The position numbers and the translations under genes are program-made. From Rhizobium sp. WYCCWR10014 (lineage in GTDB: Bacteria; Pseudomonadota; Alphaproteobacteria; Rhizobiales; Rhizobiaceae): a stretch of DNA of 64,000 bases. Shown one piece after another: positions 38,341 through 47,693 of this stretch; positions within the stretch are counted from its first letter, which is position 1, and every line of letters starts with the position of its first letter. The stretch covers positions 51,832 through 115,831 of the forward strand of contig NZ_LXFU01000036.1 of NCBI RefSeq assembly GCF_001657485.1, written 5' to 3'. The notes beneath the pieces were generated by a model. That model had not been told where the DNA came from. It did not search any database and saw only the letters and a list, made by a program, of their open reading frames with translations.

Positions 38341-39216
38341 TCAGGCCCCTGCCCCGCAACGAAACAACCACCCGGATAAGGCGGCAAAGGCCGGCCGTTT
38401 CGCATCCGGCGTGCGGCAGCAGAGGTTGTAGCCCGATGGCCGCGAGATGAAGCCATAGGGCGCGACCAGATCCCCGCGCTGAAGATCGTCCTCGATCGAA
38501 GCGCGTGGCGCAAGCGCGACGCCAAGCCCGGAGCGGGCGGCACCCAGCGCCAGCAGCAGATCCTCGAATTCTTGGGCACGAGAAAAGACGACTGGCGGCG
38601 TGCCGCTTTCGGCAAACCACTCGTCCCAGAGTTTCGGAACGCTGCGGCTGATAAGCATCGTCAGCGCGCCCATTGCCGCCGGGCCGCGCGATAGTGTCGC
38701 GGCAAGCGCCGGCGTCGCGACCGGGCCGAATTCGTCCTCCATGAACCGCAGGGCGGTAATGCCTGTGGCCGGCCGGTATTCGCCGCCCATGATCACGGCG
38801 TCCAATTCGGGGTGCATCTGCAGCGGTTCGACCACGGTCATCGGCACGATGTCGACGGTATCGCCGAGGCTCGCCTGCATGTCTGCTGCGCGCGGCATCA
38901 GCCACCAGACCGCAAAGGCGGAGGGCACGCCAAGGCGGATGCGGCCCGGTACCACACCTTCAAGCTCCGAAGCAGCGCGCTGCAGAATGTCGAAAGCCGC
39001 ACTGGCGGCGCCGGCAAAGGCGCTGGCCTGCAAGGTCGGGACCAGCCTGCGACCATCACGCGTGAAGAGCTTGCGGCCGAAGTGATTCTCCAGCGTGGCG
39101 ACCTGTTGGCGGACGGCGCCGCGCACCACATTCAGCTCTTCGGCAGCCTTCAGAATACTGCCGTGACGGCAGACGGCTTCGAAGGCGCGGACAGCATTGA
39201 GCGGTGGAAGACGCAT
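38341..39216 (-). CDS. LysR family regulator (GcvA-like)
   Basis: A 291-residue LysR-type regulator. The start M-R-L-P-P-L-N-A-V-R-A-F-E-A-V (ATG 39216) is typical of the GcvA subgroup, so it is preferred to upstream in-frame codons to 39282. The helix-turn-helix (S-I-L-K-A-A-E-E-L-N-V-V-R-G-A-V-R-Q-Q) and effector domain are complete. It lies 95 nt upstream of the adenosylhomocysteinase-like gene on the same strand and may regulate it. Confidence 0.9.
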   Translation of the reverse strand: MRLPPLNAVRAFEAVCRHGSILKAAEELNVVRGAVRQQVATLENHFGRKLFTRDGRRLVPTLQASAFAGAASAAFDILQRAASELEGVVPGRIRLGVPSAFAVWWLMPRAADMQASLGDTVDIVPMTVVEPLQMHPELDAVIMGGEYRPATGITALRFMEDEFGPVATPALAATLSRGPAAMGALTMLISRSVPKLWDEWFAESGTPPVVFSRAQEFEDLLLALGAARSGLGVALAPRASIEDDLQRGDLVAPYGFISRPSGYNLCCRTPDAKRPAFAALSGWLFRCGAGA

Positions 39217-39469
39217 GAGGACGACATTCACAAAATCATGGTGGATCACTAGATCTCGCCATTGAACGAAAGGCAAGTTCACGCCATATTGTACAGCTGT
39301 GCAATGTGACGCATTCGAGACAGGATGTGGCGGATTTCTTGAACCTGTCCGGCCTCGATTTCCCTATGAACGGCGATCAAATCGCGTTTCGAATCGCCAC
39401 GCCTATTTTGGATTGAGTAAGCTTTCCGTGATATACATATATGAGTGATTCCTAACGACGACTGCGAAG

Positions 39470-40006
39470 GTGACCCGACCATTGACTCTTCTCGCCCGAC
39501 TGGCCTCCGATGTGCAACTGATGTTCCGGCGTCCGCCACGTCAGCAATATGGTGCGCTCTGCTATCGGGTAAAGAAGAAGAGCGGCGAGGTCGAAGTACT
39601 GTTGATGACGAGCCGTGACACCGGCCGTTGGGTCATTCCCAAGGGCTGGCCGATGACGCGCAAATGCGCCCATGAGGTTGCCATGCAAGAAGCCTTCGAG
39701 GAAGCCGGCGTCCGCGGCGTCGTCGAAACGGAGACGCTCGGCGCCTACACTTATTCGAAGGTGCTGCGCGACGGGGTGCAGGTGATCTGCAAGGTGCAGG
39801 TCTATGCACTCGAAGTCACCGACATGGCGAAAAACTTCAAGGAAAAGGGCGAGCGCCGCATCGAATGGGTCTCGTTCGACGAGGCGGCCGGGCGCGTGCG
39901 CGAACCGGAACTCCGCCACCTTTTCCTCGCCTTCAAGCAAAGGATGGCCGACAGGCTTTCGGCCAAGGCGGCAATTCCGGCAGTGAAACAAATTCCGGCA
40001 GAATGA
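39470..40006 (+). CDS. NUDIX hydrolase
   Basis: A 178-residue NUDIX protein, probably cleaving a nucleoside diphosphate derivative or a diphosphoinositol-like compound. The NUDIX box reads G-W-P-M-T-R-K-C-A-H-E-V-A-M-Q-E-A-F-E-E-A-G-V. The metal-binding E-E-x-G part is kept, but the first Glu and the Arg of the consensus are replaced by Lys and Gln. The GTG start follows GCGAAG. The C-terminal tail is basic. Confidence 0.88.
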   Translation: MTRPLTLLARLASDVQLMFRRPPRQQYGALCYRVKKKSGEVEVLLMTSRDTGRWVIPKGWPMTRKCAHEVAMQEAFEEAGVRGVVETETLGAYTYSKVLRDGVQVICKVQVYALEVTDMAKNFKEKGERRIEWVSFDEAAGRVREPELRHLFLAFKQRMADRLSAKAAIPAVKQIPAE

Positions 40007-40068
40007 ATCCTGCCATCTTGCGCTGCTAGGAAAGCAGCGTAGAAGCAGATTCATCCTCAGGAAAAAGA

Positions 40069-41565
40069 ATGCCGCCACGTCCCGCAGTCCTCACGAAACG
40101 AACGCTCGACAAGGACCTCGACAAGATCACCCATGCCGAGGACGCGGCGAAGCATGTTTTGCGGCGGCTGGTGCCGCCTGGTCTCGGGCTGATCTTCGTC
40201 GGCCTGGCCATGCTCTTTGCCGGCGTCTACGTATTCGACCGGCCGGGAGCGATGCTCGTCATCGCGGCGGCAGCCCTTGCCGGCTACATGGCGATGAACA
40301 TCGGCGCCAATGACGTGACCAACAATGTCGGTGCCGCCGTCGGCGCGCGCGCCATGACGATGGGCCAGGCACTGGTCATCGCTGCAATTTTCGAAGTTCT
40401 CGGCGCCACGATCGCCGGCGGCGAGGTCGTCAAGACGATTTCCGCAAACATCGTCGACGCCGTCCAGGTACCGCCGGCGCTGCTCGGCTGGATCATGATG
40501 GCGGCCCTGATGGCGGCAGCCCTCTGGATCAACCTCGCAACCTGGATGAACGCGCCGGTTTCCACCACCCATGCGATCGTCGGGGCGGTGATCGGCGCCG
40601 GCATCTCAGCCGTCGGGCCGGAGCCGGTGAACTGGCAGGTGATGCTGGAGATCACCGCGAGCTGGGTCACCTCGCCGCTGATCGGCGGGCTGATTGCCGC
40701 CGGGCTGCTTTATCTCGTCAAGACCCTGATCATCTATCGCGACGACAAGATTGCGGCCGCGCAGCGCTGGGTACCGGTGCTGGTCGCGGTGATGGCCGGC
40801 GGCTTCATGGCCTATATGGTGCTGCAGCTCTCGCCCATCGGTCGATTTCAGCCTTTCACCATCATCCTCATCGGGATCGGCATCGGACTGGTGAGCTGGC
40901 TTGCCGCCCGGCCGCTCATTCTCGCGCAAGCGCGAGAGCTCGAAAACCGCAACAGCTCGCTGCGGGTGCTGTTTAAGCTGCCGCTGATCGGCTCCGCAGC
41001 GCTGCTGTCCTTCGCGCATGGCGCCAACGACGTTTCGAACGCGGTCGGGCCGCTGTCGGCAATCGTCCATTCGGTCGGCATCGGCGGCGACGCCATCGGG
41101 CGCCCGCCGCTCTGGGTGATGCTGATCGGCGCCTTCGGCATCTCCGTCGGCCTGCTGCTCTTCGGGCCGCGCCTCATCCGGCTCGTCGGCGAGGAGATCA
41201 CCAAGCTCAATCCGATGCGGGCCTATTGCGTCGCGCTGTCGACCGCCTTCACCGTCATCGTCGCCTCCTGGCTCGGCCTGCCGGTCAGCACCACGCATAT
41301 CGCCGTCGGCTCCGTTTTCGGCGTCGGCTTCTTCCGCGAATGGTACACGCGCCATTCGAAGGCTCGCATCGCCTATATCAGACGCAAGGCCGAAAGCTTT
41401 GATATCGACGAGCCGGAAGAGCCGAATATCCACGAGACCCGGCGGCGCTATCTCGTGCGCCGTTCGCATTTCATGACGATCATCGCCGCCTGGATCGTCA
41501 CCGTGCCGGTTTCGGCAGCGCTTGCGGCAATGATTTATTGGGTTATGTTCGCGCTCTTCGTCTAA
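40069..41565 (+). CDS. pit: Low-affinity inorganic phosphate transporter (PiT family)
   Basis: A 498-residue membrane protein with about ten helices in two repeats. It carries both PiT signatures: G-A-N-D-V-T-N-N-V-G (residues about 85-94) and G-A-N-D-V-S-N-A-V-G in the second half, with P-V-S-T-T-H in each. It imports phosphate coupled to protons or cations. No PhoU-like pit accessory gene is adjacent. Its stop codon lies inside the palindrome of the following repeat. Confidence 0.95.
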   Translation: MPPRPAVLTKRTLDKDLDKITHAEDAAKHVLRRLVPPGLGLIFVGLAMLFAGVYVFDRPGAMLVIAAAALAGYMAMNIGANDVTNNVGAAVGARAMTMGQALVIAAIFEVLGATIAGGEVVKTISANIVDAVQVPPALLGWIMMAALMAAALWINLATWMNAPVSTTHAIVGAVIGAGISAVGPEPVNWQVMLEITASWVTSPLIGGLIAAGLLYLVKTLIIYRDDKIAAAQRWVPVLVAVMAGGFMAYMVLQLSPIGRFQPFTIILIGIGIGLVSWLAARPLILAQARELENRNSSLRVLFKLPLIGSAALLSFAHGANDVSNAVGPLSAIVHSVGIGGDAIGRPPLWVMLIGAFGISVGLLLFGPRLIRLVGEEITKLNPMRAYCVALSTAFTVIVASWLGLPVSTTHIAVGSVFGVGFFREWYTRHSKARIAYIRRKAESFDIDEPEEPNIHETRRRYLVRRSHFMTIIAAWIVTVPVSAALAAMIYWVMFALFV

Positions 41566-41665
41566 AGCGCGTCGCGATCTTTCAGGTCCGCGCTCCGCGC
41601 TTTAGGTCTTTATTTTCCAGCATGTCATGATCGCAAAACCGCTGCAGATTTTTGCGAGACATGCT
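41563..41665. repeat. RIME-like two-palindrome repeat (family D)
   Basis: Palindrome one spans 41563-41604 (TAAAGCGC...GCGCTTTA) and includes the pit stop codon. Palindrome two spans 41619-41665 (AGCATGTC...GACATGCT with inner CGCAAAACCGC). It is the same family as 45957-46121. Confidence 0.88.
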
Positions 41666-41684
41666 TCACGACCTAGAGTTTTTA

Positions 41685-42422
41685 ATGCGCGCCAATTTCC
41701 GCATGCAACGGCTTTTCGTCGAGGCGCCGCTTTCCAGCGGTGCCGTCGTGGAGGCAAATGCCGATCAGTTCAACTATCTCGCCAATGTACTGAGGATGGA
41801 GGAAGGTGCGGAGATCCTGCTCTTCAACGGCCGCGACGGCGAGTGGAAGGCTGCCCTCTCCTTCCCCACGCGCAAACGCATTCAGCTGACGGCAACCGAA
41901 GAGACGCGACCGCAGCCGCCGCCTTGCGACCTGCACTATCTCTTTGCGCCGCTCAAGGTCGGCCGGATGGACTACCTCGTGCAGAAGGCGGTCGAAATGG
42001 GAGCCGGCCTGCTGCAGCCGGTCATGACCCAGCACGTCCAGGGCAAGATCACCAATCTCGACAAGCTGCGCGCCAATGTCGTCGAAGCGGCGGAGCAATG
42101 CGGCATCCTCGGCATCCCAGATGTGGCCGAGCCGGTGAGGCTTCTCGAGCTGCTCGACCGCTGGCCGAGCGAGCGCCGCATCATCTATTGCGACGAGGGC
42201 GATGCCGGACAAAACCCGCTGCCGGTGCTGTCGGCGATCAGGGAAAGACATCTCGCTCTGCTTGTCGGGCCGGAAGGCGGCTTTTCGGAAGAAGAACGGG
42301 CGCGGCTTCGAAGCCTCGATTTCGTCACCGCCATTCCGCTCGGACCGCGCATCCTGCGGGCCGATACGGCAGCCGTTGCGGCACTGGCGGTGGTGCAGGC
42401 GGCGATCGGCGACTGGAACTAA
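41685..42422 (+). CDS. rsmE: 16S rRNA (uracil(1498)-N(3))-methyltransferase
   Basis: A 245-residue SPOUT-class methyltransferase. The N-terminal PUA-like domain is followed by the knotted domain. That domain has the motifs [19 protein letters not shown] and the C-terminal [11 protein letters not shown]. Start ATG 41685 is used; ATG 41703 (M-Q-R-L-F) is also plausible. It follows a RIME-like repeat and is probably transcribed from its own promoter. Confidence 0.94.
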   Translation: MRANFRMQRLFVEAPLSSGAVVEANADQFNYLANVLRMEEGAEILLFNGRDGEWKAALSFPTRKRIQLTATEETRPQPPPCDLHYLFAPLKVGRMDYLVQKAVEMGAGLLQPVMTQHVQGKITNLDKLRANVVEAAEQCGILGIPDVAEPVRLLELLDRWPSERRIIYCDEGDAGQNPLPVLSAIRERHLALLVGPEGGFSEEERARLRSLDFVTAIPLGPRILRADTAAVAALAVVQAAIGDWN

Positions 42423-42569
42423 GGTCGAAAACGGGTTGACATCGAAATCGCTGTTATTTTTTTGATGCGTCGTTGAAAGAATTTCACTTGCAACATGGGT
42501 AGCTTGGGTCCAAATCACCCTTCCAACTGCCCGGCCCCCTGGGCGCCTTTCTGAATACAGGTATCCCGC

Positions 42570-43943
42570 ATGGCCCGCGACACTACCGACCAGACACCGC
42601 TCTCTTCGGTCCAGGATTTGACCGATTATATCGCCGCGGGCAACAAGCCGCGGGAGCGCTTCCGGATCGGCACCGAACACGAGAAATTCGCCTTCTTCCG
42701 CGCCGACAACAGCCCGGTTCCCTATTTCGGCGATGCCAGTATTTCGGCCCTCTTGACCGGCCTGCAGAAAAAAAGCGGCTGGGAGCCGATCACCGACGGC
42801 GGCAACATCATCGGGCTTGCCGAGCAGAGCGGCATGGGCGCGATCTCGATCGAGCCCGGCGGCCAGTTCGAACTCTCCGGCGCACCGCTGGAGACGATCC
42901 ATGAGACCTGTCGGGAATCGAACCAGCATCTGGCGACGCTGCGCGACATCGCCGAGCCGATGGGCATCCGCTTCCTCGGCATCGGCGGCAGTCCGAAATG
43001 GACCTATGCGGAAACCCCGCAGATGCCGAAATCACGCTACGAGATCATGACCCGCTATATGCCGAAGGTCGGCACCCATGGTCTCGACATGATGTACCGC
43101 ACCTGCACGATCCAGGTGAACCTCGACTTCTCCTCGGAAGCCGACATGCGCAAGAAAATGCGCGTGTCGATGAAGCTGCAATCGCTGGCGACCGCTCTGT
43201 TTGCATCCTCGCCCTTCACCGAGGGCAAGCCGAACGGGCTGCTCTCCTGGCGCGGCGATATTTGGCGCGATGTCGACAACCGGCGCGCCGGCCTGCTCGA
43301 CTTCACCTTCCGCGACGACTTCGGCTTCCGCGACTATGCCGAATGGGCGCTCGACGCGCCGATGTATTTCATCGTCCGCGACGGCCGCTATCACGACTGT
43401 ACCCATGTCACCTTCCGCCAGTTCATGAACGGCGCTTTGAAAGGCGAGGTTGCCGATCCGGCGCCGACGATGGGTGACTGGACGAACCATCTTTCGACAC
43501 TTTTCCCCGACGTGCGGCTGAAGCGTTTCCTCGAAATGCGCGGCGCCGACGGCGGCCCATGGCGCCGCATCTGTGCGCTACCGGCCTTCTGGGTCGGCCT
43601 GCTCTACGACGATGCCGCACTCGATGCCGCCGATGAACTGACCAAGGACTGGAGCTTTGCCGAGATCGGTGCGCTGCGCAACGCCGTTCCTGCCGAAGGG
43701 TTGAAGGCGCAATTCCGCGGACATCCGCTCTTCGACATGGCGCGCGAGGTGATCGGCATATCAGGGGCCGGCCTCAAGGCGCGCGGCAAGCTCAACCGGG
43801 AAGGCCAGGACGAGAGCATCTTCCTGGCGCCGCTCGAAGAAGTGCTTGCCAAGAAAGCGACGCTCGCCGAGGATCTGCTGTCGCTCTATCACGGCCGCTG
43901 GCAGGGCTCCGTGGAACCCGTATTCGAGGACTATCAGTACTGA
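42570..43943 (+). CDS. gshA: Glutamate-cysteine ligase (plant/alphaproteobacterial type)
   Basis: A 457-residue enzyme that joins glutamate and cysteine with ATP, the first step of glutathione synthesis. It resembles the plant GSH1 type: F-R-I-G-T-E-H-E-K-F at residues about 30-39, M-G-A-I-S-I-E-P-G-G-Q-F-E-L-S-G, and M-Y-R-T-C-T-I-Q-V-N-L-D. Glutathione is important in rhizobia for stress tolerance and nodulation. It lies 147 nt after rsmE, probably with its own promoter. Confidence 0.95.
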   Translation: MARDTTDQTPLSSVQDLTDYIAAGNKPRERFRIGTEHEKFAFFRADNSPVPYFGDASISALLTGLQKKSGWEPITDGGNIIGLAEQSGMGAISIEPGGQFELSGAPLETIHETCRESNQHLATLRDIAEPMGIRFLGIGGSPKWTYAETPQMPKSRYEIMTRYMPKVGTHGLDMMYRTCTIQVNLDFSSEADMRKKMRVSMKLQSLATALFASSPFTEGKPNGLLSWRGDIWRDVDNRRAGLLDFTFRDDFGFRDYAEWALDAPMYFIVRDGRYHDCTHVTFRQFMNGALKGEVADPAPTMGDWTNHLSTLFPDVRLKRFLEMRGADGGPWRRICALPAFWVGLLYDDAALDAADELTKDWSFAEIGALRNAVPAEGLKAQFRGHPLFDMAREVIGISGAGLKARGKLNREGQDESIFLAPLEEVLAKKATLAEDLLSLYHGRWQGSVEPVFEDYQY

Positions 43944-43951
43944 GCCTGAGC

Positions 43952-43998
43952 CACTGCATAATTCCCTAAATCGGAACCGATTCAAGGAATATGCTGTG
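43952..43998. repeat. Half of a family B palindromic repeat
   Basis: CACTGCATAATTCC...GGAATATGCTGTG, with inner CTAAATCGG/CCGATTCAAG, matches the second palindrome of the elements at 27452 and 56258. The first palindrome is absent. It lies in the gap between gshA and the convergent HARP-like gene. Confidence 0.75.
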
Positions 43999-44009
43999 GC
44001 AAGCCGTGG

Positions 44010-44894
44010 TCACGGCGCCTGCGCGCGCTTCCTGGTTTCGCGCGATCTTGCCGTGCGGCGGGCGGGCCTCAGTTCCTCGATCGTCGGCAGCCACCACTCG
44101 CCCTCCTGAACTGGTGGCATCTTCGCAGGCCAGGTGCGGACGAGTTCTTCCAATGTGGGGACCCGCCAATATCCCCAGACATGATCCTCGGTCACGCTGG
44201 CATAGAAGTCCGTAACGACGTTCGGGTCGACCAATTCACCTGAGATTTCGGTAAAGACGACGATTCCGTAGGCGGTGACCACGGGACGACCTATCGGCGG
44301 CAAGTCGTCGCTCTGAAGCGGGTATCGATGACGCTTCCGCTCCGCAGAGCGGAGCTTGCTGCGCACATCCTCTTCGGTCCCCTTGCGCTCTTCGGCTCGA
44401 CGTCGTCTTTCTTCCGGCTCGTTTCTGCGCGCCGCCGGCTCGATCTCCTGCCACCGGCGTCTGAGTTCCTCATAGGACCGGAAGGGAACGTGCCATATTT
44501 TGAGATCACCGTCCCATCGCGAGAGTGGCACCTCGCGCAGTTCGTCGACGACGGTCTTCGAATAGGGCGTGCGGATTCGAAAGCCGGCCTTGCCGAGTTC
44601 AAGGTAAGGACTGTCGATGGGATCGAAGGCGAAGGCGTCGCGGCCCTTCGCATCTGCATGGGCGTCGGCTTCGGCCTCCATCTCAGCAAGCCATTGCCCG
44701 ATGCGGCGGGACGCCGTCCGCCCGGGAACGAACCAGGCCTTGCGGGCATCACTCCAGCGGGCACGGGGGAAACGTCTTCGGAATTGTTCGACGGTCATCC
44801 TGTCATAGGGGAAGGAAATGTCGGCGCCCGGCTTCGCACCGTCTTCATTCGGCGGCACCTCGTCGTGACCAGTGGAAGATTTGGTTTCGGCCAT
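44010..44894 (-). CDS. Hypothetical protein with two HARP-like modules
   Basis: A 294-residue cytoplasmic protein. Two related segments, residues about 27-70 (F-P-Y-D-R-M-T-V-E-Q-F...W-S-D-A-R-K-A-W-F-V-P) and 104-150 (I-R-T-P-Y-S-K-T-V-V-D-E-L...W-D-G-D-L-K-I-W-H-V-P), match the pattern of HARP domains. These are DNA-binding modules of the SMARCAL1 annealing helicase. A basic coiled stretch (155-190) and a W-rich C-terminal part follow. No helicase domain is present. The relation was judged by eye; the role is unknown. Confidence 0.7.
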   Translation of the reverse strand: MAETKSSTGHDEVPPNEDGAKPGADISFPYDRMTVEQFRRRFPRARWSDARKAWFVPGRTASRRIGQWLAEMEAEADAHADAKGRDAFAFDPIDSPYLELGKAGFRIRTPYSKTVVDELREVPLSRWDGDLKIWHVPFRSYEELRRRWQEIEPAARRNEPEERRRRAEERKGTEEDVRSKLRSAERKRHRYPLQSDDLPPIGRPVVTAYGIVVFTEISGELVDPNVVTDFYASVTEDHVWGYWRVPTLEELVRTWPAKMPPVQEGEWWLPTIEELRPARRTARSRETRKRAQAP

Positions 44895-45086
44895 GGAAGA
44901 AGAACGCCGGCGCGCAGGGATCGGTTTCCGGTGAGGATAGCATATAGGCCGACGGAAGTGCCGGCCGTCGTTATCGCCGCTTTCGCCTCATCAAGCTAAG
45001 TTCTTATGGCAAAAAGCCGTTTGCGCATTACCATTTCCGGTTATAGTGGCGTTACAACGCGTCACGACCGGGGGAAAGGGACTTCC

Positions 45087-45953
45087 ATGCTGCCACTCTT
45101 CGACATGATGATGCAGGCGCAGAACGGCGCGGCGATGGAAGCGATCGCCCGGCAGTTCAACCTTGCGCAGGAACAGGCGACGAAGGCGATGGCGGCGCTG
45201 ACGCCGGCCTTTTCCGCCGGGCTGAAACGCAGTACCAGCAATCCCTATGATTTCGTCGGACTGATGCAGGCGGTCTCCTCCGGCAACTATGCTCGATATT
45301 TCGAGGATATGAGCCGGGCCTTCACGCCGGAGGGTATTTCCGACGGCAACAACATCCTTGCCCAGCTCTTCGGCTCGAAGGAGGTTTCGCGCGCGGTCGC
45401 CGCCCAGGCGGCGCAGATGACCGGCATCGGCCAGGATATCTACAAACGGATGCTGCCGGTTCTGGCCGATACGCTGATGGGCGGGCTCTTCAAGCAGACG
45501 ACCGGCCAGATGGCCTCGCCGGTCAACCCCTTCGTCAACACCGCGATGAACGAGACCATCCAGAAATGGCTGGAAAGCACCGGCTTTGCGCCGAAGCCGA
45601 AGACGGCTCCGGAACCCAACATCTTCGACAATCCCTTCACGCAGGCTATGCAGCAGATGTTTTCGGTGCCGAAGCCGGAAGCGACATCTCAGCCGAACCC
45701 CTTCCTCGACAATCCCTTCGCCAAGGCCTTCCAGGAGATGATGGGCGGGCTCGGCCAGCAGCCGGCGGCCCCAGCCAAGACCAAGACGCCGGAGGCGCCG
45801 AAGGAAGAGGCGAAGGTCAATGCCGACAGCTATACGGCAATGCTGAACGCCATGTTCGACAGCGGACTGGAAGTGCAGAAGAACTACCAGCGGAACCTGG
45901 AAGCGATCTTCGAAACCTATCGGCCGAAGCCCTCCTCGGAACAGAGCGAATAG
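45087..45953 (+). CDS. DUF937 family protein
   Basis: A 288-residue protein if started at ATG 45087; the upstream frame to 45006 is less likely. The N-terminal half (residues 1-170) is an all-helical DUF937 domain with repeated patterns such as A-M-A-A-L-T-P-A-F and R-M-L-P-V-L-A-D-T-L-M-G-G-L. The second half is Pro/Asn/Phe-rich, with the motif N-x-F-x-D-N-P-F repeated twice, and has a helical end. It has no signal peptide. The role is unknown. Confidence 0.8.
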   Translation: MLPLFDMMMQAQNGAAMEAIARQFNLAQEQATKAMAALTPAFSAGLKRSTSNPYDFVGLMQAVSSGNYARYFEDMSRAFTPEGISDGNNILAQLFGSKEVSRAVAAQAAQMTGIGQDIYKRMLPVLADTLMGGLFKQTTGQMASPVNPFVNTAMNETIQKWLESTGFAPKPKTAPEPNIFDNPFTQAMQQMFSVPKPEATSQPNPFLDNPFAKAFQEMMGGLGQQPAAPAKTKTPEAPKEEAKVNADSYTAMLNAMFDSGLEVQKNYQRNLEAIFETYRPKPSSEQSE

Positions 45954-45956
45954 CGC

Positions 45957-46121
45957 TCTAAAGCGCGTCGCGATCTTTCAGATTCGCTTGCCACGCTTTA
46001 GGTCCTTGGTTTCTCGCATGTTGTTGCCGCAAAACCGCGGCACACTTTTGCGCGACATGCTTTAGATTTTTTGCGCATGTCGTTATCGCAAAACCGCGGC
46101 ACACTTTTGCGCGACATGCTT
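45957..46121. repeat. RIME-like repeat (family D) with its second palindrome tandemly duplicated
   Basis: Palindrome one spans 45957-46001 (CTAAAGCGCG...CGCTTTAG). The second palindrome (GCATGT...CGCAAAACCGCGG...GCGACATGC) occurs at 46016-46060 and again at 46075-46119, a 59-nt period with very few changes. The sister copy at 41563 has only one. It lies between the convergent DUF937 and DUF1127 genes. Confidence 0.88.
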
Positions 46122-46216
46122 TGGCGCAAAAAAACCCGGAGATGGCTTGGGAAAGCCGATCACCGGGTCAAGCGGCAGGGCTATTGGCTATCACCCTGCG
46201 GGGAAACTCGACGCCC

Positions 46217-46516
46217 CTACTGTTCGTAGGAGCGGAAGAGCGACAGGCGCCAGCGATTGCGCGCCGAGCGCGTCAGGTGTTCCGACGGGTCCTCGAAGAA
46301 GGTCGACGCCAGGAACGCAGAGGTCAGGTCGGCTCTGCTAAGGCCGATATCCCTCAGCTGCGTGTCGTTCAGATCGTGCAGCGCGTTAATCTCCATGCGA
46401 TTGCGGAATCCGCGAAAGAGGGAGGTCAACGGTGCGAGGCCTGCTACCAGACGCTGGGAAAACGTCGGGGTGAGCTTGCCGCAGTCGAGTTCTATTGTTC
46501 TGTCTGTCATCCGCAT
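46217..46516 (-). CDS. DUF1127 domain protein
   Basis: A 99-residue basic protein. The C-terminal half carries the DUF1127 pattern L-H-D-L-N-D-T-Q-L-R-D-I-G-L-S-R-A-D-L. Small Arg-rich DUF1127 proteins are common in alphaproteobacteria; some affect RNA turnover and phosphate or carbon metabolism. ATG 46516 and ATG 46510 are both possible starts. The gene is monocistronic. Confidence 0.85.
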   Translation of the reverse strand: MRMTDRTIELDCGKLTPTFSQRLVAGLAPLTSLFRGFRNRMEINALHDLNDTQLRDIGLSRADLTSAFLASTFFEDPSEHLTRSARNRWRLSLFRSYEQ

Positions 46517-46730
46517 GGGACTCTCCTTTCTTTCGATTTTCTTTCAGGCACGCAACAACCCACCCCTCCCACGAGGTCGCGCGGGAGGGAGCAAGGCTGA
46601 ATTGGGCTCGGACAGGCAGGGGTCTGTCCTTCACTTTGCTTGATTTGCATCCCGAAGATGCCAAAGACCTATTGATCAGTCCAACGAATGTTTCTAATGA
46701 TTATCATCAGCTATCTTTATGGGTGACAAC

Positions 46731-47687
46731 ATGTCCGCGCCTCTTGATCTCGACCAATTGCAGACTTTCATCGCCATCGTCGATTCCGGCAGCTTCACCA
46801 AGGCCGCCGACAGGGTCTACAAGACCCAATCGGCTGTCTCCATGCAGATGCGCCGTCTCGAGGAACGCATCGGCAAGCAGCTGTTCATCAAGGATGGGCG
46901 CGGCAACCGGCTGACGGTCGAGGGCGAAAAGCTGCTCAACTATGCCCGGCGCATCATCCGCCTCAACAACGAGGCGATCGCGGCCTTCGACGACAACAGG
47001 CTGGAGGGGATGCTGCGGATCGGCACGCCGGACGACTACGCCGACCGCTACATGCCCGAAATCATCGGCCGCTTCGCCAAGACGCATCCGAATGTCGAGC
47101 TCTATATCGTCTGCGAGCCCTCGGTGGATCTTGCCGAACGTATGCATAAGGGCGAGCTCGACATCGCGCTCGTCACCCACAATCCGCGCGAGCGCATGTC
47201 CGATGTGGTGAGAACCGAGCCGCTCTGCTGGGTGGGTTCGGCCAATCATCCGATCCGCGACGACGCGCCGGTGCCGCTTGCCGTCGGCCGACGCGACTGC
47301 CAGTGGCGCCAGCTCGCCTGCTCAGCGCTCGATGCTGTGGGACGCGAGCACCAGATCCTGTTCACCAGCTGGTCGTGCACCGTCGTTGCCGCCGCCGTGC
47401 TTGCCGGCATGGCGGTTTCGGTGATGCCGGAATCAGCGCTGCGGACGGGCATGAAGGTGCTGAGCCAGGCGGACGGCTTTCCGGCGCTGCCGCCGGTGCA
47501 GATCGGAATCATGAAGCGGCCGGGCGTTTCGCTCTCGCTGATGAACGCGATCACGGCGCATATCACCGCCTGCCTCGACAATATCACGCCTGCTGTCGTC
47601 GACGACAGCCTCGATGCGGACGTCAAATCCGCCCAGGCGCGCCTTTATCCGCGGCTGAAGGCGGCCAATATGGTCCCAAGCTGGTAA
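46731..47687 (+). CDS. LysR family regulator
   Basis: A 318-residue LysR-type regulator with the helix-turn-helix in residues about 8-65 (S-F-T-K-A-A-D-R-V-Y-K-T-Q-S-A-V-S-M-Q-M) and an effector domain. ATG 46731 is chosen; ATG 46719 in the same frame would add four residues. No divergent partner is close (DUF1127 starts about 210 nt away on the other strand), so the target is unclear. Confidence 0.9.
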   Translation: MSAPLDLDQLQTFIAIVDSGSFTKAADRVYKTQSAVSMQMRRLEERIGKQLFIKDGRGNRLTVEGEKLLNYARRIIRLNNEAIAAFDDNRLEGMLRIGTPDDYADRYMPEIIGRFAKTHPNVELYIVCEPSVDLAERMHKGELDIALVTHNPRERMSDVVRTEPLCWVGSANHPIRDDAPVPLAVGRRDCQWRQLACSALDAVGREHQILFTSWSCTVVAAAVLAGMAVSVMPESALRTGMKVLSQADGFPALPPVQIGIMKRPGVSLSLMNAITAHITACLDNITPAVVDDSLDADVKSAQARLYPRLKAANMVPSW

Positions 47688-47693
47688 GAGCTC

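Noticed and set aside
41563..41665. Palindromic element considered as an ordinary terminator of pit
   Set aside because: It may act as one, but the two-palindrome structure and its near-copy at 45957 show it is a dispersed repeat, so it was listed as a repeat.
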